Source of the DNA: Rhodocollybia butyracea
Taxonomy: Eukaryota; Basidiomycota; Agaricomycetes; Agaricales; Omphalotaceae
Assembly: GCA_015501585.1 (NCBI GenBank)
Contig: JADNRY010001161.1
Span: 1-16,078 of the forward strand
DNA: 16,078 bases
Direction of reading: 5' to 3'
A model generated the notes under the pieces. The model searched no databases and was not told where the DNA came from. It was given only the letters and a program-made list of their open reading frames with translations. Of the stretch, positions 1 through 9,104 are shown piece by piece; position 1 is the first letter of the stretch, and each line of letters begins with the position of its first letter. A program made the position numbers and the translations under genes.

Positions 1-775
1 CAACTCTCTCGTTAAAGAGACAGACGGCTCGAACACTAACCATATTCTGAAAGCAATGAGAGACGTAACGACAACATTAGTCGTAAGCGACAGCGAAAAC
101 AGCGACCCATTCCATATTTCCAACTGAGAACTGAACGCAGAATGGGTTGATTTAGCCTGCGCAAAGATAACAGCCTGACCAAACCCGATACTACAAGTAG
201 ATGAGATGAACAACTTTAGGCGTGAACAGACAATTCTTACCTGCAGAAGCTATAATTAAAAGGATTGGAAGTATGGAGGGGAGCCATTTCTGTCCCCAGA
301 CATTATAGCATCGCCACACCTGAGCCCAAGTAAAAGTCAGTGAGTACAACCCACTCTGAGTTTTGAGCTTGAATTCACCATAATACTATCGCCAAAGACA
401 GAATTTACAGTGTGGAGCGTCACTTTTGCGACATTGGCAGGTATAGACACGTCTGAAAAAAATGCCGAGGGACCTCCAGGTGCATCGCGCAGAACAATAA
501 ACCCCTCGATCAACCGATAGAATCCGAGAGACACATGGGTGGTCGAGAAGAGGAACATCAATACTGCAACAGTAATAATAATCTTGCTGAGACGGTATTT
601 TCGCTTGTATTTGACGATAAAGAGGTACGAGAAGAATAAGAGCATATTGATTCCTGGTACCGTCCGTTTCAATATCGGATATTATGTGTCAAGGAGATAA
701 CATACCATAGAAGAGAGTTTCCAGCCAGATGGCGGTTAGATAGGCTCGGTCTAGCGGTATCTGAGAGCTCGTCAT
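1..775 (-). CDS. Multi-pass membrane protein, 5' part (gene runs off the window; frame probably broken)
   Basis: Exons on the minus strand: 775-706, 653-379, 319-241 and 190 to about 33, with introns of 52, 59 and 50 nt. A GTTAGT donor near position 32 suggests another intron crossing the window edge. The start ATG at 775 gives a short N-terminus (MTSSQIPLDRAYLTAIW) leading into a first hydrophobic segment. Further membrane segments follow: one with LLFFSYLFIV, one with IIITVAVLMFLFSTTHVSLG, one ending GDSIMVWRCYNVWG, one with ILPILLIIASA, and one with FSLSLTTNVVVTSLIAF. The GD-x4-WRCYxVW pattern is familiar from a large uncharacterised agaric membrane-protein family. Exons 1-3 splice in frame, but exon 3 ends in phase 1 while the plausible frame of exon 4 (IGFGQAVIFAQ) needs phase 2, so the copy may be a pseudogene or carry a sequencing error. 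The biochemical role is unknown. Confidence 0.72.
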
Positions 776-832
776 AGTGTGAATGTGAATGAGTGAGGGG
801 GTGTCCGAAATGAAAGTAAAAAAGTCCCCCAA

Positions 833-840
833 CCTTTATA
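833..840 (-). promoter_or_regulatory. TATA box of the membrane-protein gene
   Basis: TATAAAGG on the minus strand lies about 60 nt upstream of the ATG at 775. It is followed by a pyrimidine-rich stretch with repeated CACTCATTC-like sequence up to the start codon. Spacing and sequence fit a fungal core promoter. This rests on sequence match only. Confidence 0.5.
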
Positions 841-1260
841 TGACACGCGGGACCTGGACTGTTCAATAAGGGTAAGCAGATAATGATGGGCCATCTCAGA
901 GCTGTTCAGTAACGTATCGCAAACCATATTTCCATGCATCTGATTGGCTAAGGAGTGGTCTAACCATTCAATTCCAGGTTTTGCGAGGAGCAGTTCATTA
1001 AAAACTGAATATGGATCTGCTTTATTTGGGTCGGAATCCAAATGCCTTCGTTATAGATCAGTTATGGACAGATAATCTCGATAATGAGAAGCGTATCCAT
1101 CTGTCTCTACCAAGGAACAGAAAATATTTAAATTGGTACGAACCCTGGACTGAAATATAACGCAACCAGAAGATAGCATCACCAGCTTTGAATATGCTCC
1201 ATGTCTTTGCCACGGAAAGTGCAAAGATACAGAACGAAAGGTTCTGTCATTTCTATCCGT
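841..1260. other. Intergenic region, no gene seen
   Basis: This is upstream sequence of the membrane-protein gene. Open stretches exist on the minus strand (772-1041), but they overlap the gene's own promoter and show no recognisable motif or codon pattern. I see no RNA gene here. Confidence 0.5.
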
Positions 1261-2101
1261 CTACGATGCGCGCGACCAAACTGCGGATCCGCGGACCAAG
1301 ACCCGTTGAATACCTCGAATTACAATGATTGAAAAGGGAACCAGTGGAACTATATATAACAACCTCGATTAGAGCGACTTGGCCTGCTTTGCTTAAGAAT
1401 GGACGATTACTCACGTTTATAGTTCTCTTTGATCAGTTCAGCGAAATTCACAATGACTAGGGCGACTCACGCAAAGCTCAATAGCTCTTTGGGAAGAAGC
1501 GACGACATCTGGTGTGCCATATGGAGCTTGAGGTACGATAGATGTGTTTCAATGAGACAGATGTAAATACAAGGAATCGTTTTGGATGGTTCTAGATAGG
1601 GCATCCTTTGATGAACTTACAGTAATGAGCAGCATCTTGAGAACTGGTGATGATCTCGGAGCCGAGAGCGCAACTCGGTTTGGCCATGCATAGCATTGAA
1701 TCCTAGCTTTAGGTTATTGAGAAAATTAGTGACAAAGTCATGTACTACTAAGGCGAAAACGAGGTGTCATCTTCCTGATTTTCATCCGAAATGCTCTTTT
1801 GACCCATACCAAGTCAGTCCTCATCAAGATTCAAGCTCCAGGCTTCAGGCCCACGCTAAGCTTAAGCTTGAGTACTTGGATCCTCGAGTGGCCATCTTCG
1901 GGTTTGCGATTGATCAAGTCAGCGATAGTAAAGTTCTTCAGTGATCAAGGAAATTAGTCGAAGAGCGAACTTGATAGTGAGTACGAGAGTGACTGGTGCT
2001 GGCTCTGAGTAAAGAAACAAACGCGATAAGATTACGGCTCGTCCTGGCTTTGGGTTATCTAAAGACTTAAATAACAAGAGTTTCCACTCACTAATCCACA
2101 C
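1261..2101 (-). pseudogene. Remnant resembling the regulatory domain of a fungal Zn2Cys6-type transcription factor
   Basis: Several exon-like pieces read in order on the minus strand. 2101-1919 contains the segment FALRLISLITEELYYR. 1687-1621 begins MAKPSCALGSEI and ends at a good GTAAGT donor. 1526-1471 reads SPYGTPDVVASSQRAIELC and joins the previous piece in phase. About 1458-1415 reads VIVNFAELIKENYK. 1349-1261 reads LPLVPFSIIVIRGIQRVL and ends in TAG. The pattern (helix with RAIELC, then IV-x-x-AELIKENY-L, then PFSIIVI) resembles the middle homology region of fungal Zn2Cys6 regulators. The frame is interrupted: joining 1471 to 1458 needs a 1-nt shift, and stops separate the pieces between 1920 and 1690. 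No Zn2Cys6 DNA-binding motif was seen. Family assignment is inference; decay is the simplest reading. Confidence 0.33.
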
Positions 2102-2339
2102 CTGCGATCCGCATCCACTATCTCCGAGTCTTTCTGGAGCAATCTTGGCCTATTATGGCATGCCTGCTCAAGTTTTCACTCGCAAAGCAGTTTTGTGGCT
2201 CTTGTTTGCCATCTTGACCCATGATATCCATCAATTCCTCCAACTGTTACGTCTCTCCCGAAACATGAAATCGGAGAAACAGCGGAGACTATGACGATAG
2301 TCAGCTCACTGACCACTCTTCGGAGTTATATACTCGGAC

Positions 2340-3240
2340 TAGGAAAGTTCGTTGGCGCCCATCGGTGATTGTCGGTGATTCACCCTCAATCAGTGCAGTC
2401 CGACGGTTCAAACTCCATCGTTGTTCAGCCATCGCACCCCGCTGATTTTCAGTGATTTTTCATGGGCCTATTCTGGGTCAAGTTTGGCATTGGATTCTGT
2501 GATTCTGTATCACTGACTTTCACCGATGTTTGCTGGCTTTCTGTGCTTTATCTCACTGACTTCCCTTGATTGCAGGTAGAACTGGTGACTCTCACTGGTG
2601 ACTTTTGCAGGTAATAGTGGCGACTTTCAGTGACTTTCCGCACCTCATAATACTGACATTTGGTGAGTTTTTGCACTTCATACTGCTGAATTTCACTGAT
2701 GTTTGTTGGTTTTCTGTGCTTCATCTCGCTGACTTCCCTTGATTTGACTTTGTGCATATTACCAGTGACTTTCTGTACCTCAAAACACTGACTTTTGATG
2801 AGTTTTCAACTTTTTACATTCCATACTGCTGACTTCCACCGATGTTTTGCTGGTTTGCCGTGCTTCATCTTACTGGTTTTCGTTGAGATTTTTGGGTAAT
2901 ACCAGTGAGTCTCGGTGACTCTCCGCACTTCAAAGCATTGACTTTCAGTGATCATCGCTGGTAACATCAGTGACTTTCAGTGAGTATTCATATATTGTAC
3001 AGTTGTGCCACAGTGATTCTCGCTGGCTCACTGGCAGGAGTTTCTGGTACATCATAGAGGACACATTTATATGTTTGATGTAGTGTACAATGTACAAAGC
3101 CACTGGCTTTCACTGACTTTCGTTACCACAAAATATCAGTAGACGCAACATCGCTGAAGTCCACTGAAAATCAGTGAGATTCGCGCTGCCCACGCTGATG
3201 TTTGCTGGCCATCAATGAACCTTCACACTCCGCGCTTAAT
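2340..3240. repeat. Degenerate repeat block rich in TCAGTGA/TCACTGA
   Basis: About 900 bp carry roughly twenty copies of a short core, TCAGTGA or its complement TCACTGA, often followed by TTTC. Superimposed on this are about three longer tandem units starting near 2510, 2685 and 2829. Each begins with a form of CTGACTTTCACCGATGTTTG, continues with CTGTGCTTCATCTC, and is followed by a CAGTGACTTTC...CACTGAC segment. Copies have diverged by substitutions and small indels, so the array is old. No coding potential is seen. The origin, whether minisatellite or a fragment of a mobile element, cannot be decided from this window. Confidence 0.7.
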
Positions 3241-3988
3241 ACTGACTCTTCGACCTTCTTCGACACTGGATGAATTTCCCAGATGGCCGGACGGACTGTT
3301 TTTCAAATGGTCTAGGTAGATTGTCACCACTCCCGGATTCCCACTTGAAGTTCTCCCATGTCGGTTATCGCGTGGCATCGTTACCAGAAAAAAGCCTAGG
3401 CATGTTCAACGAATATGTTTCATCATGAACGAAAGTTGAACCTTAGACGAGCTTGATTGTGGGACCTGTCACGTTTCCAGTAACCAGAGAAGTAGCAGAA
3501 CATGACGTGGACGCTTGGGAAGCAGTTTGAACACGTTGCGGGTGGCCAGCATGGCACCGGTTTTGCACATGATGACTCGAAGAGAGCCTAGAGGAAAGGG
3601 TAAGGCAGTAGTGCAATCGCTTGCAAGTTTTGTATATAGTACCCTTGATGATACCATGCATCCACTGAGAAGACGTTCGGAACTACAGTCGATGGCTTTC
3701 TGTTTCGATGATTCCATCAAAAACTTGCTCCATGCAGCCAACAAAACTCTTATCAGAGTATGATGATCAGATAGCGCCTCAAGGCTTTCGCTTGCCTTGA
3801 ACACGAGGAATCCAGCGGATAGTAGCATGTCAATTGATAGAAAAACTCACTTAACTTCCCACCACTCGTCACCCTTCACCAAATCGCCACGAACGCAACG
3901 TTTCCATGAACACTACAGTTACTCAAGAGGTGAAGTTGATGTTTTATGAGAATGTACATGTTCCTTGACGATGAACTAGCGTTATTCA
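3241..3988. other. Region without a supportable gene
   Basis: Open stretches occur on both strands (3469-3828 minus, 3515-3763 plus) and cover each other. A plus-strand reading near 3455-3530 (PVTFPVTREVAEHDVDAWEA) and another near 3540-3590 (GGQHGTGFAHDDSKRA) look coding-like, but they lie in different frames with no clear splice sites between them. I cannot build a gene. A decayed gene is possible. Confidence 0.35.
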
Positions 3989-4697
3989 ATGGATATCTGC
4001 GAATTACTGCAAACACTTTCATTGGGAGGAGTAAAGCATAATGTGAGTCACTTCTTCAAGATCTAGTTCATCGCGATGGAGCCTGATTCCGTATTCCTGG
4101 AGATAGCGAGAAGCAGGAAACAACGTCAGTCCTCCAAAGGAACCAACAAACTTTCAGGCAGACATAGCGATGTTCGACGATCCGAATTATCAAGTGGGTT
4201 CCTCCAACTGTAATGCTTCTGTTCTGACCATCCGTATATCTAGTCCGACGCAGCCGAGTCGGACTGCTCCAACACCAGCACAAGAAGAGAGCGTTACGGA
4301 TGTGCATACCTCCGAGCCATACAAGCCCAACTGGACTCATACTCTACGACCGGAGGCGAGTATCTCGAAGCCATCTTCACTCATCGAGAAATATTCTCTT
4401 CATATCCAAGCGCACACCCCGACTGTGCACGAGCGTTCGGTGATATTGCATACAAGTTGGAACAGCGGGCCTGGAGAGCCGACAGAGAGGCGGATACGGA
4501 GGCGGTAGTGGCATTCAGACACGAAGCATGGTCTATTGCTGCAATGATGTGAGTTGTTACAGAAGCCCTGCGCAGCTTGAAGGTGCTGATAAATGCATAC
4601 TAGGACGTACCATGCGCCACCAACGGCGATATCGCGTACTTCTGAGCCATCTCATGCTATATTATCCCCAGTCTGTATCATGCCACCAGCATGGTAG
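3989..4697 (+). CDS. Uncharacterised protein, 179 aa, four exons
   Basis: Exons are 3989-4042, 4107-4193, 4244-4548 and 4604-4697. Introns of 64, 50 and 55 nt all begin GTGAGT or GTGGGT and each has a CTGAT or CTGAC branch site. All junctions keep frame (phases 0, 0, 2). The protein starts MDICELLQTLSLGG, has an acidic/polar linker (MFDDPNYQSDAAESDCSN), then a helical, charged core with YGCAYLRAIQAQL, CARAFGDIAYKLEQRAW and TEAVVAFRHEAW. It ends in a Pro/Ser-rich tail finishing MPPAW. The RAW-RADRE-DTEAV-AF-EAW pattern looks like a conserved basidiomycete protein of unknown function. No signal peptide, membrane segment or catalytic motif is seen. The stop at 4695-4697 is immediately followed by non-coding sequence. 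Confidence 0.72.
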
Positions 4698-4712
4698 CGC
4701 TACACACCCCCT

Positions 4713-5248
4713 CTAGAGTCTATCCAGGCATGATTGTTTTTTCAATTCGTGTAGCTCTCCAATCTGTGCAAAATTTAATATATCGATTCGGTCGCGGGCC
4801 GCCGTACACAACAAGCCGTGCAGGCGATTGAAAGTATAAGAATCAGCGAGCAGTAGCTGAGGGGTCCACATAAAATCCGCTGGAACCACTACGCCCCCAT
4901 CATATTTCAGAGAAACAGTGTACATGGCCACTGTCGTGGGCCGAATGGGGGAAGTATTCGGCGTTCGAGCGAGGCCTCTTGTCCTGGACCCGGAACTTCA
5001 ACTTGAAGTAACGGTGAAAATCGAATGATGTGCGATGACTATAGAAGTCATAGACGAAGGAGTTTTTCAGACAACAGATGACCAGACACCTGCTTCCGAA
5101 GTGATACTCTGGAAACGCCAACATATCTACAGTGAAAGTCCAGTTGACTGAGTACAAGAACCTCGTACACTCACCTTTTGTAGAAGAAAGATGCCAGGAG
5201 CTCCGATAGCTTGAGTTAAGTATCATCAGGGAAGTCTGTCTGCGACAT
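4713..5248 (-). CDS. Probable coding region, exon structure unresolved, possibly interrupted
   Basis: Minus-strand signals: an ATG at 5248 reads MSQTDFPDDT, hits an in-frame TAA at 5218-5216, then the same frame continues LKLSELLASFFYKR to a strong GTGAGT donor. A second frame is open over 5226-4900 and has typical codon choice (many NNC/NNG codons), for example FDFHRYFKLKFRVQDKRP. A third frame, open over 4931-4713, reads ADSYTFNRLHGLLCTAARD and ends in TAG. A splice from the GTGAGT donor to an AG near 5122 would join the first and second frames in phase. A short intron ending GGCGTAG could join the second and third. No family is recognised. The plus strand also has short readable stretches here, so even the strand is not certain. 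Start, stop and number of exons are tentative. Confidence 0.35.
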
Positions 5249-5356
5249 CAGAGTAAGAGGGCAAGATGCGGGAGCATGATGTCAGGTTTGTTTACGATTC
5301 TGAGTGTCGGATTCAAACCATCCTTCGAGCCAACGATGAGAGGTGGGGTCTTGCGA

Positions 5357-5404
5357 TCATGCAACGAGGCAGCGAAGTGAAAAATTATTATTATTAAGAT
5401 GCAT
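5357..5404 (-). other. 15-codon open frame ending in a CaaX-like box (CLVA)
   Basis: Directly after the TAG stop of the uS19m gene, in the same frame, an ATG begins a 15-residue frame, MHLNNNNFSLRCLVA, followed by TGA. The last four residues fit a farnesylation box, as in fungal pheromone precursors. It is much shorter than usual precursors (roughly 35-80 aa) and lies in what should be the 3' untranslated region of uS19m. A chance match is the most likely explanation; about one such CaaX-stop is expected by chance in a window of this size. Confidence 0.12.
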
Positions 5405-5859
5405 CTAATTAGACTTCTTTCTGCAAAAAACAAACAGTAAGCCGCCATCGAACAAAATACAGTCAAGCAACATGACGCACCTCCATGTAAATGCCTTCCT
5501 GGTATGCGCAAACTCTCCCAACTTGTGCCCGACCATCTCCGGACTGACCAACACCGGAAGGTAATCCTTCCCATTATGAACCAGAAATCGAATTCTACGC
5601 GTAAAAATGTTAATGGTGTCCTTGAAGATACTTTCAAGCGTTCAAAAAGACTTGCCCAACGAAGTTTGGTAGAATGGTACACGATCTGGCTTGTGTTTTT
5701 ATGGCGACATTGGAAGTTTGAGCTTCTTTGAGGTTGGGAAAGGCAACAAAGTAGGGACCTCGTAAATAGGTTAGTACAGCTGCATTTCCGCGAGTTGTTA
5801 AAAGTACCTTTCCAGGCAGAACGCCCTCCCTTTTTGAATAGACTGAGAGTTGGTCGCAT
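5405..5859 (-). CDS. RSM19: Mitochondrial small-subunit ribosomal protein uS19m
   Basis: Nuclear gene for the S19 protein of the mitochondrial ribosome small subunit. Exons 5859-5808, 5758-5656, 5594-5481 and 5420-5405 encode 94 aa, the usual length for the family. Recognisable features in order are [14 protein letters not shown] near the N-terminus, [29 protein letters not shown], and [16 protein letters not shown], ending in KKSN. Intron 1 (49 nt) has a perfect TACTAAC branch site. Intron 2 (61 nt) starts G|GCAAGT, a GC-AG intron, and only this donor keeps the S19 frame. Intron 3 (51 nt) ends TTTTTTGCAG. The start at 5859 gives [16 protein letters not shown], consistent with fungal orthologues. 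The usual P of the EFAPTR motif is H here. Transcription runs away from the STE3 gene's 3' end. Confidence 0.95.
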
Positions 5860-6308
5860 TTAACTAAACAAAACAAATAGACGCAAAGATTTTTGGGCGC
5901 TTATTCACGCGTTTCTGACAACCAGATGAGAAACAAGAGATGTTCGAAGTTCAAACTACACTATGTACTACAGACTAGCTAGCTAGATAAGTGATATTAA
6001 GAATAAGAGGGTGCTTGTAGAGCAGCCGTGAGTGTGATAGCTAACGATACAATGGTACTACGGGAGGCAATGAGGTCGTCACAGAGGTACCACTCAGGGG
6101 CACTCGTAAAAGCAGATAGCGGAAGAGCAATTACTCTTCACGCTTCAAGTCCAGTTCCAGAATCGAAAACAATGCAAGAAGAAAACGAGTCAGAAAAATA
6201 AGGATACAGATAAGTATCTTGAAATACAGCATAAGAAACAGGATGAGGGATGTGCTATGAAACATGTAATCATACACGGTATAGAGACGTTCAAATCAAT
6301 GCCGTTGG
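5860..6308. other. Intergenic: uS19m upstream region and STE3 3' flank
   Basis: 449 bp between two minus-strand genes. It contains a short CTAGCTAGCTAG run near 5978 and A-rich stretches near 6165-6240. I searched both strands for short frames ending in Cys plus three residues and a stop, as expected for a pheromone precursor next to the receptor, and found none. Confidence 0.55.
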
Positions 6309-8034
6309 TCATGACGAGGGTGGGGACTTCGAAGGTGTCCAATCTAGTGGTATTTCTTCAAGGCGACCAGAGTGTCCCCGTCCGGTTCCGTATCCATTCT
6401 CGAGGGCACTAGGATCAAGCGTGACCGAGCTACTTGCAGATACGGAATCGATACGTGTGTGAGGTGTCCTCCGTGGGTGTTCCTGCAGCTGTGCGCCGAA
6501 AAATCCCGCACGGCGTTCATTATCAGCAAAGCTGGACTGGCGGGACGACGGTTGGGATAGACTTGCGCCAGTGCCTGCAATCAAAGGGCGCAGGGAGGAA
6601 GTGCCGGAAGGAGGGGAGTATGGTGAGTATGGTGAGTTGACAGCGTCGGTTTCAGATAGATAAGAGTCGTCTGGGGTATATTTATCATTGGTCATAAACG
6701 TGGACTTGGTAGACGGGGCAAGGGTAGAAGAGGTGGGGGAGAAGGGAGGTTTCGCGTTTGAGGAAATCATGGACCACACTTTAGATCTAAGGAGAGGAGA
6801 AGAATTAGTATGAATACTCTGCGAGATGGATATTTGATACATACTTTGGCTTGGGTGGTAGATCCGCTTCGGTCCTGCTCCTTCCAAAAGTGATAATGTT
6901 CTTGATACTCTCATACCACTTGCGGTAATTCTTCTTGGCCTCCTCCGCGAACCCGAAGAACACGAAGAACACGAAAGAGCAGAATACCGGAACCCAATGG
7001 TTGATCTCAGTCACCGCACGACTTAAGCGATCTGCCTTCCAAACACTGGACGGTACAAGCTCCACATGCGTAAAGTTAACGGTTTGAGAGAGGGTAGAGA
7101 AGGGTAACAAGGCTGCGCGAGCAGCAACAAGGATAGAAAAGACACCGATTGGGGTGTTACAGATCATGTCGACACAGACAAGTAGCATGAGTCGGATGTA
7201 GCGTTCAGGAGACATCCCAGATCCATTGCTTGTAACTTTCGCAAATTCTATACGGCGGTAGTAGAAGTTTTGAAGAGTCAGGACTAGAAAACATCGTCAG
7301 GAACTATCGTAATCAAATAGGGAAAAGAAGGGTGACCTGAGTATACGAATGAGCATAGTCCGATGACCACCGGCCACATAAAGTATAAAACATAAGCAGC
7401 AATGGTATTGAAAGTCGCAGGCTGGCAACCGATTTCTTCGAAAATATCGAACCGACGGGGCTGCACAATGAAATCTGAGCACACAATGTCAGCGCAGGTT
7501 ATAAACCCAAGGTACTCGTTCACTTACGGAGAAGCATTACAAGGAGAGGAATGCCAAATGCTATTAGACTGTTGATGATCATGTCACGTTGTTTCTGAAT
7601 ATCGCGTCAGTGAGTAGCACACCAGCAGGATAGCGACAAGTCCTTACCTCCTTCGGAGATTTTGACGCTCCATTCATGGCTGAAATACTATAGAGCTGTC
7701 GACTAATGGCGAGCGTAGAGGTGGTAAGCCCAACACTGGCTCCGATTATGACTTGGGCAGCTAGAACGGGGCAGAGGTTAGAGCTTCGACATCACTTAGA
7801 GCATCAAAAGCACTCACAGATATCACACCAGAAAGGAGCAACATTATTAACATTATCGGCCCACACGATAGAGTTGACGAATTCGACAAGGGACCATAAT
7901 CCCGTTGATAACATGTAAGAGCAAGTGCCGATGTTTCGAGCACGAAAGTGCCAGGGAAAGGGAATGAAGCTGACAGCGATAGCCAGGAAAGAAAGGATTG
8001 GATATAGCGGGAATGTTGGGTCAGAAGCGTGCAT
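6309..8034 (-). CDS. STE3: STE3-family seven-transmembrane pheromone receptor, 483 aa
   Basis: G-protein-coupled receptor for lipopeptide mating pheromones, in the plasma membrane. Exons are 8034-7818, 7760-7648, 7594-7528, 7474-7337, 7283-6845 and 6786-6309; introns are 57, 53, 53, 53 and 58 nt and every junction keeps frame. Features typical of STE3 include a very short outer N-terminus (MHASDPTFPLYPILSF), FWCDIS entering helix 3, IGASVGLTTSTLAISRQLY, QPRRFDIFEEIGCQP between helices 4 and 5, MSPERYIRLMLLVCVDM (helix 6) and INHWVPVFCSFVFF followed by FGFAEEAKKNYRKW (helix 7, about residues 273-290). The cytoplasmic tail is about 190 residues, rich in Ser/Pro, as in basidiomycete receptors. 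It is transcribed divergently from TIM22. Whether it is a mating-type B receptor or a mating-independent STE3-like receptor cannot be told, since no pheromone gene was found nearby. Confidence 0.95.
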
Positions 8035-8296
8035 GATGGGGAATCAGCGAGCGGAAGATTTCGAAAAGGAGAGAGCGGGGAAAAGCGGTGACATTCTCAT
8101 CCGGATCCCGTTTTAAGGGATCTGCCTGGGACAATGCAGATTGGCGAAAACCCATTGTTCTATTACTTGGGAAGAGAACAATAGGCTCCGAATTTATTTA
8201 AAAAATACAATGGAGCCAGTTTAGTGGGGCCAGCGCAGGTCCACGGAGCAGTTGAGTCTTGAAACACCTGGGATTGCTGCAAAGAGCTAGAGCAAG
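8035..8296. promoter_or_regulatory. Shared divergent promoter of STE3 and TIM22
   Basis: 262 bp separate the two start codons. The segment holds an AT-rich run near 8190-8206 and four ACAAT/ATTGT-type words (about 8131, 8154, 8177 and 8207) that resemble core sites for HMG-box proteins, the class that includes known pheromone-response regulators of basidiomycetes. Assignment as regulatory sites is inference from sequence alone. Confidence 0.4.
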
Positions 8297-9104
8297 ATGG
8301 AAGGAATTGTGGCTGAGGCAGGACCTGTTAAATGTTTTGATCAAAGTACTAGTAGCGCCCGTGGAAATATGCTTAGTAAGCACAATGCGATCACCACCAG
8401 CGCTAATTGACGGCAATGCCGGCAGGGAAATTTTGCTCTCGTCTCCCATCGGTATGAACGGGTCCAACTTTCCTGGCCTAGTGCCGCTCCATATACCCGG
8501 CAAGGAGCCTCTTCCACCTGGGTTTACTGAAGAAGAACGAGATGCATACGACAAAATGCAGAAAACAGAAAAGTTTATGACCATGGGGGCGGAAAGTTGT
8601 GCATTCAAAGCGGTACTGGCAGGCGGAGGAGGTACGCATTTTCCCTCAAATTCAGCACACGCCACTCAAATTGAATCCAGGTCTTGCTATTGGTGCCTTC
8701 TTCTCCCTAATGTCTTCGTCGTTTGCATACGAAGATCCTCTAATTCGTGAACGGACTCAGGCCGGAATGAAGACTACGCAAAAAGCTAGTGCGATGTTTA
8801 AAGAGATGGGCCGAGGAATGTGGAATACAGGAAAAGGTTTCGGTAAAGTCGGTCTGCTCTATGCGGGGATCGAATGCGTAATAGAATCGGTATAGTTTTT
8901 GCTCTAACGCGTTTCGTCAATTAACTTGGATTCTAGTACCGCGCAAAAAATGATATATACAACTCAGTATCATCTGGATTCGTTGCTGGAGGTATCCTTG
9001 CTCGAAATTCAGGTCCTAGGGCTGTCGTAGGAGGTGGTTTGGCTTTTGCTGCTTTTTCTGCTATCATAGATCTTGCATTCATACGAAGGGAGCCTGCAGA
9101 GTGA
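8297..9104 (+). CDS. TIM22: Mitochondrial import inner membrane translocase subunit Tim22, 218 aa
   Basis: Channel-forming subunit of the TIM22 complex, which inserts carrier proteins into the mitochondrial inner membrane. Exons are 8297-8345, 8401-8631, 8681-8889 and 8937-9104; introns are 55, 49 and 47 nt and all frames agree. The N-terminus ([16 protein letters not shown]) leads through a Pro/Gly-rich region to [19 protein letters not shown] and then the Tim17/22/23 domain. That domain shows a Gly-rich [12 protein letters not shown] helix, [18 protein letters not shown] in the conserved loop, [17 protein letters not shown], the [10 protein letters not shown] segment, and Gly-rich final helices ([28 protein letters not shown]). 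It ends FIRREPAE. Length and order match fungal Tim22. It is transcribed away from STE3 and converges on the four-TM gene. Confidence 0.94.

Noticed and set aside
1615..1760. Minus-strand frame ending in CSLL then TAA, considered as a pheromone precursor
   Set aside because: From the nearest ATG it is only 24 codons, has no typical precursor features, and the overlapping frame with a GTAAGT donor explains the segment better.
3469..3828. 119-codon minus-strand open frame MLLSAGFLVF...
   Set aside because: No motif, no supporting splice sites, and it is covered by equally plausible plus-strand readings.
8198..8665. 155-codon minus-strand open frame
   Set aside because: It is antisense to exons 1 and 2 of TIM22, which are confirmed by protein family match.
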